Source: G965216905 sp965216905 (GTDB lineage Bacteria > Actinomycetota > Acidimicrobiia > Spongiisociales > ZC4RG35). Taken from it: a stretch of DNA of 64,000 nt. The position numbers and the translations under genes were made by a program. The DNA lies in assembly GCA_965216905.1 (NCBI GenBank), contig OZ244213.1:124001-188000 (forward strand), read 5' to 3'. The notes under the pieces are model-generated. The model saw only the letters and a list, made by a program, of their open reading frames with translations. It did not search any database and was not told the DNA's origin. Shown piece by piece: positions 34,646 to 41,402 of the stretch; positions within the stretch are counted from its first letter, which is position 1, and every line of letters starts with the position of its first letter.

Positions 34646-34932
34646 TCGGAATCCAGTGCCGGCGGGACGACGAAGTAGCCATCCCTCGACTCGGGGGCTT
34701 GGGCCAGGACGGTCTCCCGGTCGATGGAGCGATGCACTTCGTCGGGCCGGAACGCATTGGTGATCCCGAGTGGATGGGCCGTCGGCTCGGCGCCGTCGGT
34801 GTCGACCGACTGCACCTTGGCCGCATGCTCGAGGATGATCCCCAGCTGATCGCGGTACAGCGTCATCTCGGCATCGTCGAGGTCCAGGCGTGCCAGACGC
34901 GCGACATGGGCAATGTCGATGTCGATGGGCAT
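34642..34932 (-). CDS. gatC: Asp-tRNA(Asn)/Glu-tRNA(Gln) amidotransferase subunit C
   Basis: 96 residues. IAHVARLARLDLDDAEMTLYRDQLGIILEH and DGYFVVPPALDSE at the end are standard for GatC, which wraps GatA and stabilises the complex. TACACT 8 bases before the ATG suggests a leaderless promoter driving gatCAB and probably the genes after it. Confidence 0.93.
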   Translation of the reverse strand: MPIDIDIAHVARLARLDLDDAEMTLYRDQLGIILEHAAKVQSVDTDGAEPTAHPLGITNAFRPDEVHRSIDRETVLAQAPESRDGYFVVPPALDSE

Positions 34933-34940
34933 GAGCCGGG

Positions 34941-34946
34941 AGTGTA
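34941..34946 (-). promoter_or_regulatory. -10 hexamer TACACT, leaderless type, for gatCAB
   Basis: Ends 8 bases before the gatC ATG. The next six genes on the same strand have short gaps or overlaps. Confidence 0.48.
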
Positions 34947-34982
34947 GAGCCACCTCGCAACGCTCCTGTTCGACGGTCCCGG

Positions 34983-34988
34983 TACCGT
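34983..34988 (+). promoter_or_regulatory. -10 hexamer TACCGT, leaderless type
   Basis: Ends 6 bases before ATG 34995 of the small membrane protein. Confidence 0.45.
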
Positions 34989-34994
34989 GCGTCC

Positions 34995-35306
34995 ATGGTT
35001 CGGACCTCAACCGACCGCTCTCCTCCGTCGCTCCGGCCGGGGCTCGGCCTCGTTGCCGTCGGTGCTGGGCTGTTGTCGGCGTGGGCCCTGTTCGGAATGG
35101 ACGATTCCACGCTCGCGGCGGTCTCCGCTCGGATCGGAATGATCTTCGGCGCCGTGTGGCTGGCCTACCCGGTCCTGGTGGCCAGATCACGCCAGAGTTG
35201 GATCGTCATCGCCGCCGTGGCGGCCGTCGTGCTCTTTCGTCCGCGGACCGCGCTGTTCGTGATCCCGATCGTGGCGGTGTGGTTGGTGACCGCCGCCCGC
35301 CGGTAG
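34995..35306 (+). CDS. Small membrane protein of unknown function
   Basis: 103 residues, not recognised. Three to four hydrophobic segments: GLGLVAVGAGLLSAWALFG, IGMIFGAVWLAYPVLVA and WIVIAAVAAVVLF followed by ALFVIPIVAVWLV. The N-terminus is short and polar and the C-terminus basic (TAARR). It lies 9 bp before the GH57-like gene, which has its own -10, and is divergent from gatC. Confidence 0.62.
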   Translation: MVRTSTDRSPPSLRPGLGLVAVGAGLLSAWALFGMDDSTLAAVSARIGMIFGAVWLAYPVLVARSRQSWIVIAAVAAVVLFRPRTALFVIPIVAVWLVTAARR

Positions 35307-35309
35307 CCT
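35304..35309 (+). promoter_or_regulatory. -10 hexamer TAGCCT, leaderless type
   Basis: Overlaps the stop of the small membrane protein and ends 6 bases before GTG 35316. Confidence 0.45.
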
Positions 35310-35315
35310 GCGAGC

Positions 35316-36785
35316 GTGCACGTCGCACTCTTGCATCAGCTGTCGACCGATCTCGACGACGTCCTCTTCGAGCTCGACACCATCGCCGGGCTCCCGGTGA
35401 CCGTGACCGCCGACGGTGTCACGATCGAGGCGCTGGCGGAGGCCGGCGTCCCCATCCCCAAGAGCATCACATGGGGACGTACCGGCTGGTCGGCACCGTG
35501 GTTTCCAATGCTGCCCGACACCGAGGCAGACCGCCAGCTCGTCCGCGAGGCCGCCGCGATCTCGAGTCTGGGTCTCGAGCCGGGTCCGTTGCACCTCGTC
35601 GGTCCCTGGGACTCGACTCTCCCTTCGGCGTTGACCCGGAATGGCGTCGAAGCGGTCCTCATCCCGTTGGCGGTGGTGGGTAGACCGGGCACGGGTGTGG
35701 TCGCCCATCTCGACGCCGTCGTTCCGTGTGTCTCGGTGGTGGCACCGGACGCACTCGTGGAAGCCCTCGACGATCCGACGTTGACCGACGACCTGGTGGT
35801 CGTCGAGGCCGGCGACGTCGAGGAGCTCCAGTCCGTGGCGAACACCGCCATCGACCGGGCTGGCTGTGACCTGACCACGGTCGCCACATTCCTCACCGAC
35901 CATCGTCCGGGCGGCCGCGTCCATCCGCGGTCCGAGGATTGGGAACGGCGCCTCGAACGGGCCGAGGTGCACATCCATCATCGCAAGCTGGTTCGCCTGA
36001 TGACGCGAGTGCCGGACCGGATCTCGGATGAGACCGAGCAGTCCATCCTGACCGCTCAGGCCGGCGCTGCCTTCGCAGGGGAGATGGCGATTCCTCACCA
36101 CGCGTTGATCGAAGCACGGCGGGCCATCGACGACGACCGACGCCGCGGCCAGGACTGGGGAAAGGTCACCCGCCTCGACTGGGACGCCGACGGCCGCGAC
36201 GAGGTTCACGTGGAACTCCCCGACATCTCGATGGTCGTGGCACCCCACCGGTCGGCCGCCGTACCGACGATCGATCTCAAGCGGCCGGTCTGGCCGATCT
36301 CCGCGCTGTCGACCGAGCCCGGATGGGAGCTGGTTCGGTACGTCGCCGGGTCCGAGCGTGTGCCCGCCGACATCGTCTTCGAGGTCGAGTCCTTCGCCGA
36401 GACCAAGACCGGAGAAGTAGCCATCACCATGGATGGCATCCTCGGCCAGGGCTCGATCCGAGTGAACGTCGAGGCGGGGAATGGCGCCGTGCAGATCGGC
36501 TACGAGCTCTCCGACATCGACCCCGGTTTGCTGGGACCCGGGCTCCGGCTCCGGTTCGGCGACGCCCGGTCCCGCTCCGATGGCTCCTCGTGGACCCCGG
36601 TGGACGAACCTCGCGCCACCGCCGGCCACCGCATCCGGATCGAAGATGGCGAGCACCGTGCGTCCATCGAGAGTCTCTCTCCGATTCGCTGTTTCCTGCG
36701 CCCCGCCGAGGATGGTGTCATCGCGTGGCCGCACTGGGACGCCGGACGAGGCGGCACCTACCGGCTGACCATCCACTTGCAGTGA
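35316..36785 (+). CDS. Degenerate GH57-like (4-alpha-glucanotransferase-related) protein
   Basis: 489 residues from GTG 35316. The order of segments follows GH57 glucanotransferases but the first domain is much shorter (about 200 against 350 residues). LPSALTRNGVEAVLIPL aligns with the family PELVKSLREAGIEYVV; HHRKLVRLMTRVPDRI with the MxKRMLMVSKxV segment; ILTAQAGAAFAGEMAIPHHAL with ILKAQCNDAYWHGVFGGIYL; and LDWDADGRDEVHVE with the VDFDGRAEIMVE start of the beta-sandwich. The nucleophile Glu motif (WLTERVW) reads HLVGPWD, and the acid Asp motif (FHDDGEKFG) is unrecognisable. It is probably a non-catalytic glucan-binding or regulatory protein, with no glycogen genes beside it. Confidence 0.55.
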   Translation: MHVALLHQLSTDLDDVLFELDTIAGLPVTVTADGVTIEALAEAGVPIPKSITWGRTGWSAPWFPMLPDTEADRQLVREAAAISSLGLEPGPLHLVGPWDSTLPSALTRNGVEAVLIPLAVVGRPGTGVVAHLDAVVPCVSVVAPDALVEALDDPTLTDDLVVVEAGDVEELQSVANTAIDRAGCDLTTVATFLTDHRPGGRVHPRSEDWERRLERAEVHIHHRKLVRLMTRVPDRISDETEQSILTAQAGAAFAGEMAIPHHALIEARRAIDDDRRRGQDWGKVTRLDWDADGRDEVHVELPDISMVVAPHRSAAVPTIDLKRPVWPISALSTEPGWELVRYVAGSERVPADIVFEVESFAETKTGEVAITMDGILGQGSIRVNVEAGNGAVQIGYELSDIDPGLLGPGLRLRFGDARSRSDGSSWTPVDEPRATAGHRIRIEDGEHRASIESLSPIRCFLRPAEDGVIAWPHWDAGRGGTYRLTIHLQ

Positions 36786-36807
36786 ATCGGCGTCGGCGGT
36801 GGGAGGC

Positions 36808-36826
36808 GACACCGCACTCCGGTGTC
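36808..36826. terminator. Hairpin between convergent genes
   Basis: Perfect 7-bp stem GACACCG (36808-36814) and CGGTGTC (36820-36826) with a 5-base loop. It sits between the GH57-like stop and the dapE stop and has no T-tract, so it may act in both directions or be only weakly terminating. Confidence 0.42.
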
Positions 36827-37871
36827 ATTCGCCAAGCACGCTCCGAAGCGCTTCGTAGACGTAGGTGAGGTCACCCAGGTCGACGCTCTCGGCAGCCTGA
36901 TGAGCCAACTCGGTGTCACCCGGCCCGAAGTTGACGGCCGGGATGCCGGCCGCCCCCAAGCGGGCCACATCCGTCCAACCCTGCTTGGCGGTCAACGTGG
37001 CACCGGACGCCTGACGGATTCGTTCCACCATCTCGTGGCTGGCGTCGACGGGTCCGGCCGGTGCGGCATCGGTGATCTCGACTCGGTCGGCCGCTGCACA
37101 GACGCTCCGAAGATGGGCAACCGCTTCGTCGACCGTCCGCGCCGGGCTGAACCGAAAGTTGACGTTCAACGTGAACACTGGAGGGATGATGTTGTTGGCA
37201 ACCCCGCCTTCGGCGCGGGTCACCGACATCACCTCGCGGTACTCGAGCCCGTCGATGACGACCGATTCGGGTCGGCGGCGATGCATCGCTTCCAGAAACG
37301 TGCCCGCCTTGGAGACGGCGTTCTCGCCCATCCATGGTCGGGCGCTGTGCGAGGCCATTCCGGTGAACACGACATCAGCGTTCACCACACCGTTGCATCC
37401 GACCTGAATCTCCCGATCGGTCGGTTCGAGCACCACTGCATAGGATGCTTCGCGCAGCCAGTCGACCCTCCGGAGCACGTCCTCCAAGCCGTTGTTGGCC
37501 GACGGCCCTTCCTCGCCCTCGTAGAAGACGCCGATGATGTCGTACGGTCCGGCCGAGACCTCCTCGAGCAGGTGGATCATCACGGCGACGCCACCCTTCA
37601 TGTCGGTGGTACCCAGGCCATGCATCCGCCCGCCTTCGATCCTCGCCCGACCCTGACCCTGCTCGGGGACGGTGTCGATGTGACCGACGAGCAACACCAT
37701 GGGACGGCCGGTCCGTCGACCGACCACGAGCGAGTTCTTCACTCGCACGACCTCGGGCTCACCGAAGGTGGGGAGCAGACGTGTTGCGATCTGCGTGCAG
37801 ATGCGGCCCTCGTCACCGGTCACCGACGGGATGTCCACCAGCCACTGCAGCGTCTCGACGAGCGCACTCAC
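36825..37871 (-). CDS. dapE: Succinyl-diaminopimelate desuccinylase
   Basis: 348 residues from GTG 37871. M20 metallopeptidase-fold ligands: GHIDTVP, LGTTDMKGG, YEGEEGP (catalytic Glu), VLEPTD, and His in DTELAHQAAE. It hydrolyses N-succinyl-LL-diaminopimelate to LL-DAP for lysine and peptidoglycan. This is the shorter actinobacterial DapE form. It overlaps dapD by GTGA and is the last gene of dapC-dapD-dapE. Confidence 0.9.
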   Translation of the reverse strand: MSALVETLQWLVDIPSVTGDEGRICTQIATRLLPTFGEPEVVRVKNSLVVGRRTGRPMVLLVGHIDTVPEQGQGRARIEGGRMHGLGTTDMKGGVAVMIHLLEEVSAGPYDIIGVFYEGEEGPSANNGLEDVLRRVDWLREASYAVVLEPTDREIQVGCNGVVNADVVFTGMASHSARPWMGENAVSKAGTFLEAMHRRRPESVVIDGLEYREVMSVTRAEGGVANNIIPPVFTLNVNFRFSPARTVDEAVAHLRSVCAAADRVEITDAAPAGPVDASHEMVERIRQASGATLTAKQGWTDVARLGAAGIPAVNFGPGDTELAHQAAESVDLGDLTYVYEALRSVLGE

Positions 37872-38674
37872 AATTGCACTCCCAGCTCACGCAGGTAGCT
37901 GTTGAGTGCCAGTTTCTCGTCGGTGCGATCGCTGCGGTGGCCGATGATGTATGCGCATTGGAGGTCGACGTCTCCGGCCGCGAACGACTTGGTCCTGGTA
38001 CCGGGCACGACGATCGCTCCGGGAGGAACCGACCCCCTCCGCTCGACCAGCTCGTCACCGGTCACATCGAGGATGGGCGTCGAGGCGGTGATGGTCGTGT
38101 TCGCCCCCAGGACGGCGCGCGCACCGATGCGGACACCCTCCACCACGATCGACCGACTGCCGATGAACGCTCCGTCTTCGATCACGACCGGGGTGGCGTT
38201 GGGCGGTTCGAGTACGCCGCCGATGCCCACACCCCCCGACAAGTGCACCGCTCTCCCGATCTGGGCGCACGAGCCGACCGTTGCCCAGGTGTCGACCATG
38301 GTCCCCGATCCCACATATGCGCCGATGTTCACGTAGCCGGGCATCACCACGACCCCTGGCTCGCAGTGTGCGCCGTAACGGATGGCACCGGGCGGGACCA
38401 GCCGCACTCCCTGGGCCTCGAGGCCGCGTTTGAGCGGGATCTTGTCTCGGTACTCGTAGGAGCCGGTGACCACGATCTCCATCTCTCGGAGCCGGAAGTA
38501 CAGCAGGATGGCCTGTTTCACCCACTCGTTGACGCGCCAACCGTCGGGTCCCGGTTCGGCCACCCGCACCTCACCACGGTCGAGCCGGCCGATGGTGTGC
38601 TCGACGGCCTCGGTGGCGTGTTCGATATCGACCTCGCCCTCGAAGGCGGCGGCGATCAACTCTTGTTCAGACAT
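37868..38674 (-). CDS. dapD: Tetrahydrodipicolinate N-succinyltransferase
   Basis: 268 residues from ATG 38674. Left-handed beta-helix repeats run from about residue 100: VVVMPGYVNIGAYVGSGTMVDTWATVGSCAQIG and IEDGAFIGSRSIVVEGVRIG. It succinylates tetrahydrodipicolinate using succinyl-CoA. The sequence is closer to the proteobacterial DapD size class than to the longer mycobacterial enzyme. The first 19 bases overlap the end of dapC. Confidence 0.92.
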   Translation of the reverse strand: MSEQELIAAAFEGEVDIEHATEAVEHTIGRLDRGEVRVAEPGPDGWRVNEWVKQAILLYFRLREMEIVVTGSYEYRDKIPLKRGLEAQGVRLVPPGAIRYGAHCEPGVVVMPGYVNIGAYVGSGTMVDTWATVGSCAQIGRAVHLSGGVGIGGVLEPPNATPVVIEDGAFIGSRSIVVEGVRIGARAVLGANTTITASTPILDVTGDELVERRGSVPPGAIVVPGTRTKSFAAGDVDLQCAYIIGHRSDRTDEKLALNSYLRELGVQL

Positions 38675-39801
38675 TCGATGACCTTCTCTGCGGCGAACCT
38701 GCACTCGTCCAGTGGTGGAACGAGGGCCAGGCGAAGATAGCCCTCTCCCCCGGCCCCGAACGCGCTCCCCGGAGCCACCACCACCCCGGCGTCGAGCAGG
38801 CGGGCGGCCGCCTCGACATCGTCGGCCACCCGGACCCAAACGTAGATGCCCGCCTCCGAACCCACCACATCGATGCCCGCCGCCTCGAAAGCCGACCGCA
38901 GAACAGATCGCTTGGAGGCGAAGATCTTCCGACGCTCGGCGACGTGGTCGTCATCGGCCCAGGCGGCGATGGCCGCCGCCTGGGTCGGCTCGGGCGGCGC
39001 CGTGCCGGTGGCGGACCGCAGCGACGCGAGCGCTCGGATGGCCACCGGATCACCCACGATGGCGCCCGATCGGTAACCGGTCATCCCGGACCGCTTGGAG
39101 AGACTCAGATAAGACAGGACGCCTTCCGAGCCGGCACCGGCAAGTTCCAGAACCGACGTCGGTGCGGCACCCTCGTAGATGTCCAGGTAGCACTCGTCGA
39201 CACACAGCAGCGTGCCGGTCGATCGGGCCGTCGCCACGAACGCACCGAGCACGTCCGGTGGAGTCACCGAGCCGGCCGGGTTGTGCGGTGTGCACAGCCA
39301 CACCAGGGCGGCCCGCTCCCACTCGTCGGGGACGATCATGTCCGGGCGGAGGACGAAGTCGCCGTCGATGCGGATCGGGACCGATCTCGCCCCTGCCAGG
39401 GCCGCTCCCCGGTCGTAGACGGGATACCCGGGGGTGGGCCAGACGACGGACGAACGTGACTCGGGGTCCACGAAGGCGAGCGCCGTCGAGAAGATGGCCT
39501 CCTTCGACCCCGACGTGGCGAGTATCTGAGTGTCCGGGTCCACTTCCACCCCCGCCCGGCGGGCCAGGTAGCCGGCGACCGCTGCCCGAACGTCGTGGCC
39601 GCCCCGAGTCGTCGGATACTGCGAGATCCGGGGCACCGCCTCGATGAACGCGGAACGGATGAACGCCGGCGTCGGTTCGCGAGGATCGCCGATCGAGAAG
39701 TCGACGAGCGGTCGGCCGGCATCTCGGAGCCGCCGGGCACGATCCTGGATCTCGGTCATCGGCGACGGGCCGAGGCGTGACAATGCCGGGTTGATCCGCA
39801 T
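38656..39801 (-). CDS. dapC: Succinyldiaminopimelate transaminase
   Basis: 381 residues from ATG 39801. Fold-type I aminotransferase: VDFSIGDPREPTPAFIR, QYPTTRGGHDVRAAV, LATSGSKEAIFSTAL, CTPHNPAGSVTPP, VDECYLDIYEG and SLSKRSGMTGYRSG with the PLP Lys. The operon with dapD and dapE identifies it as the N-succinyl-2-amino-6-ketopimelate aminotransferase. TACCGT 7 bases upstream supports this start over a longer frame. Confidence 0.9.
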   Translation of the reverse strand: MRINPALSRLGPSPMTEIQDRARRLRDAGRPLVDFSIGDPREPTPAFIRSAFIEAVPRISQYPTTRGGHDVRAAVAGYLARRAGVEVDPDTQILATSGSKEAIFSTALAFVDPESRSSVVWPTPGYPVYDRGAALAGARSVPIRIDGDFVLRPDMIVPDEWERAALVWLCTPHNPAGSVTPPDVLGAFVATARSTGTLLCVDECYLDIYEGAAPTSVLELAGAGSEGVLSYLSLSKRSGMTGYRSGAIVGDPVAIRALASLRSATGTAPPEPTQAAAIAAWADDDHVAERRKIFASKRSVLRSAFEAAGIDVVGSEAGIYVWVRVADDVEAAARLLDAGVVVAPGSAFGAGGEGYLRLALVPPLDECRFAAEKVIECLNKS

Positions 39802-39808
39802 CGAATCG

Positions 39809-39814
39809 ACGGTA
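39809..39814 (-). promoter_or_regulatory. -10 hexamer TACCGT, leaderless type, for dapCDE
   Basis: Ends 7 bases before the dapC ATG. Confidence 0.5.
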
Positions 39815-39850
39815 GCCCGCCAGTCGATTCGCACTGCGCACCGCCGTTCG

Positions 39851-39856
39851 TACACT
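39851..39856 (+). promoter_or_regulatory. -10 hexamer TACACT, leaderless type
   Basis: Ends 8 bases before GTG 39865, back to back with the dapC promoter. Confidence 0.45.
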
Positions 39857-39864
39857 CGCCCGAC

Positions 39865-40260
39865 GTGTCCTATCGATTGATCTATGCCGGTCTGGCCGCG
39901 CTGGTGGTTGCCGTCGTGGCGCTGGCGATCGCCTTTGCCCCCGAGGGCGAGTCGACCGAGATCCCGCCGCCGATCGAGGCACTGTTCCCTCGGCCGAACG
40001 AACGGGTGATTCGCCAGACCAGTATCGACGTCGACCTCGAGGTGGGATACGAGGCCGAGATCTTCGTCGACGGCATCGCCATACCGGAGCGGGAGATCTC
40101 CTTCGTGGACGCCACCGGCGTCTACCGGTGGTCACCTCGCCCCGACAGCGTGGTGATGACCGCCTGGTCCCCCGGAGATCACGTCGTCCGGGTCGAATGG
40201 ACCCGCATCGTCGACACCCCCCGCTCCGGAACGTTCGAGTGGACATTCCGCGTCCAGTGA
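39865..40260 (+). CDS. Single-pass membrane protein with Ig-like extracytoplasmic domain
   Basis: 131 residues, family not recognised. One N-terminal helix (LIYAGLAALVVAVVALAIAFA) is followed by an outside domain with beta-sandwich character (ALFPRPNERVIRQTSIDVDL, AEIFVDGIAIPE, WSPGDHVVRVEW, GTFEWTFRV), similar to Ig-like or carboxypeptidase-regulatory folds. It is divergent from dapC. The left end of the AbiEi/DUF559 unit begins 2 bp after its stop. Confidence 0.62.
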   Translation: MSYRLIYAGLAALVVAVVALAIAFAPEGESTEIPPPIEALFPRPNERVIRQTSIDVDLEVGYEAEIFVDGIAIPEREISFVDATGVYRWSPRPDSVVMTAWSPGDHVVRVEWTRIVDTPRSGTFEWTFRVQ

Positions 40261-40262
40261 TC

Positions 40263-40314
40263 CGCTTTTTATGACCCAAACGGACCGGAAAACGTACCGA
40301 TCCGGTCGCGAGAA
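40263..40314 (+). repeat. Left end repeat of the AbiEi/DUF559 unit
   Basis: Contains the 15-base inverted-repeat word, CCCAAACGGACCGG, the 18-base direct-repeat word and CGGTCGCGAGAA. ACCGG (40284-40288) and CCGGT (40302-40306) could pair. The first and last parts are shared with the solo copy at 21248-21300. Confidence 0.75.
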
Positions 40315-40359
40315 ACCACACCCCTTGAACGACCCCGGCGGACGCGACAGATTCGAGCC

Positions 40360-41385
40360 ATGCCGAACCTGCGCCCACTCCGTGCCCTCGCCGCCCGACA
40401 ACATGGTCTGATCACCCGTCGACAATGCCGTGATCTGGACATCACCCGCCGCCACCTACTGCGGCTGGTGGACCGTGGGCACCTGACATTCCTGACACCC
40501 CGCGTTCTCAAGGTCGGAGGATCGGCGGTGTCGGAGTGGCAGAGCGTCATGGCCGGGGTGCTCGACGCCGGACATGACGCGATCGCATCGCATCTGACGG
40601 CCGCCAGCATGTGGGGCGTTCCCGGAATCTCCCCGGAACCGGTCCACGTGTCGATGATCCGTGTCCGGCGTCGGCGCGATCCGGCGGCGGTCAGGATCCA
40701 TCACCTCACCCTGATTCCGGATGAACAGCGCACGCTGCTCCACGACATTCCGGTCACCGCACCGGCGTTCACGGCTCTCACCGTGTTCGGAGCGCATGGG
40801 CCCGGAACCGGAGCGCGGGTGCTGGACCACCTTCTCGCCTCGCGGGCCGTCACTGTCGAAGAGTGCCAGCGCATCGTGGACCGCATGGCGAAGAAGGGCC
40901 GCAACGGAATCGTCGCCTTTCGGAAGGCGCTCCAGATTCGAACTGATGGGGACATGCCGGCTCAGTCGAACAACGAACGGCGCTTCGCGCAACTGGCGCG
41001 ACAGGCCGGGATCACCACCCTCCGACGGCAGCAAGACCTCGGTGGGCACTCGTGGATCGGCCGAGTCGACTTCCAGGACCGGGCGCTCCCCGAGTTGGTG
41101 ATCGAGGTGCACAGCGAGCGCTATCACACGTCGTCGGTCCACCGGCAGGCCGATGCCCGCCGTATTGCCAACCTCCAGGCGGCCGGCTTCACGGTCGTGA
41201 TCGCCTGGGACTTCGAGATCTGGTCGACACCCGATGCCGTGGTCGATCGGCTCATGCGGGCCCGGCGCGACCTCATCCACCGGCGTGTTGCGGGGCACGT
41301 GTCGGGGCGCATCGCAGCGGATTCGCCGGACAAGCGCCCTTCTCTGGTCGAAATCGGTCCGGAAAACGTACCGATCGGGTCATAA
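40360..41385 (+). CDS. AbiEi-type HTH plus DUF559/Vsr-like endonuclease-domain protein
   Basis: 341 residues. Residues 1-50 are a winged-helix like the N-terminus of AbiEi antitoxins (ALAARQHGLITRRQCRDLDI). Residues about 65-170 follow the AbiEi C-terminal-like pattern (AIASHLTAASMWGVPG, PVHVSMIR, IPVTAPAFTAL). Residues about 205-300 resemble the DUF559/very-short-patch-repair nuclease fold (NNERRFAQLARQAGI, GRVDFQDRALPELVIEVHS, RQADARRIANLQAAGFTVV). DNA binding and nicking or cleavage would be expected if active. The frame ends ENVPIGS inside the right terminal repeat. No toxin partner (AbiEii) is adjacent. Confidence 0.75.
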   Translation: MPNLRPLRALAARQHGLITRRQCRDLDITRRHLLRLVDRGHLTFLTPRVLKVGGSAVSEWQSVMAGVLDAGHDAIASHLTAASMWGVPGISPEPVHVSMIRVRRRRDPAAVRIHHLTLIPDEQRTLLHDIPVTAPAFTALTVFGAHGPGTGARVLDHLLASRAVTVEECQRIVDRMAKKGRNGIVAFRKALQIRTDGDMPAQSNNERRFAQLARQAGITTLRRQQDLGGHSWIGRVDFQDRALPELVIEVHSERYHTSSVHRQADARRIANLQAAGFTVVIAWDFEIWSTPDAVVDRLMRARRDLIHRRVAGHVSGRIAADSPDKRPSLVEIGPENVPIGS

Positions 41386-41391
41386 AAAGCG
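41359..41391 (-). repeat. Right end repeat of the AbiEi/DUF559 unit
   Basis: Direct-repeat word (41359-41376) followed by the inverted-repeat word (41377-41391). CGGTCCG (41355-41361) and CGTACCG (41367-41373) can form a near-perfect hairpin, so it may also terminate transcription. It ends 11 bp before the ligA stop codon. Confidence 0.75.
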
Positions 41392-41402
41392 CTTGGGCGG
41401 GG

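Larger units (their letters stand above)
40263..41391. mobile_element. Candidate inverted-repeat-bounded unit carrying an AbiEi/DUF559 gene
   Basis: The outer 15 bases CGCTTTTTATGACCC (40263-40277) recur inverted as GGGTCATAAAAAGCG (41377-41391). Just inside, an 18-base word CCGGAAAACGTACCGATC occurs in direct orientation at 40285-40302 and 41359-41376. The only gene inside is the AbiEi/DUF559 endonuclease-like protein, whose last codons lie within the right repeat. The unit fits exactly between the stop codons of two convergent genes. No target-site duplication was found. Calling it mobile is inference. Confidence 0.5.

Noticed and set aside
40360..41385. Complete AbiE toxin-antitoxin system
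   Set aside because: Only the AbiEi-like HTH is present, and no AbiEii nucleotidyltransferase toxin gene is adjacent. The C-terminal half is nuclease-like instead.
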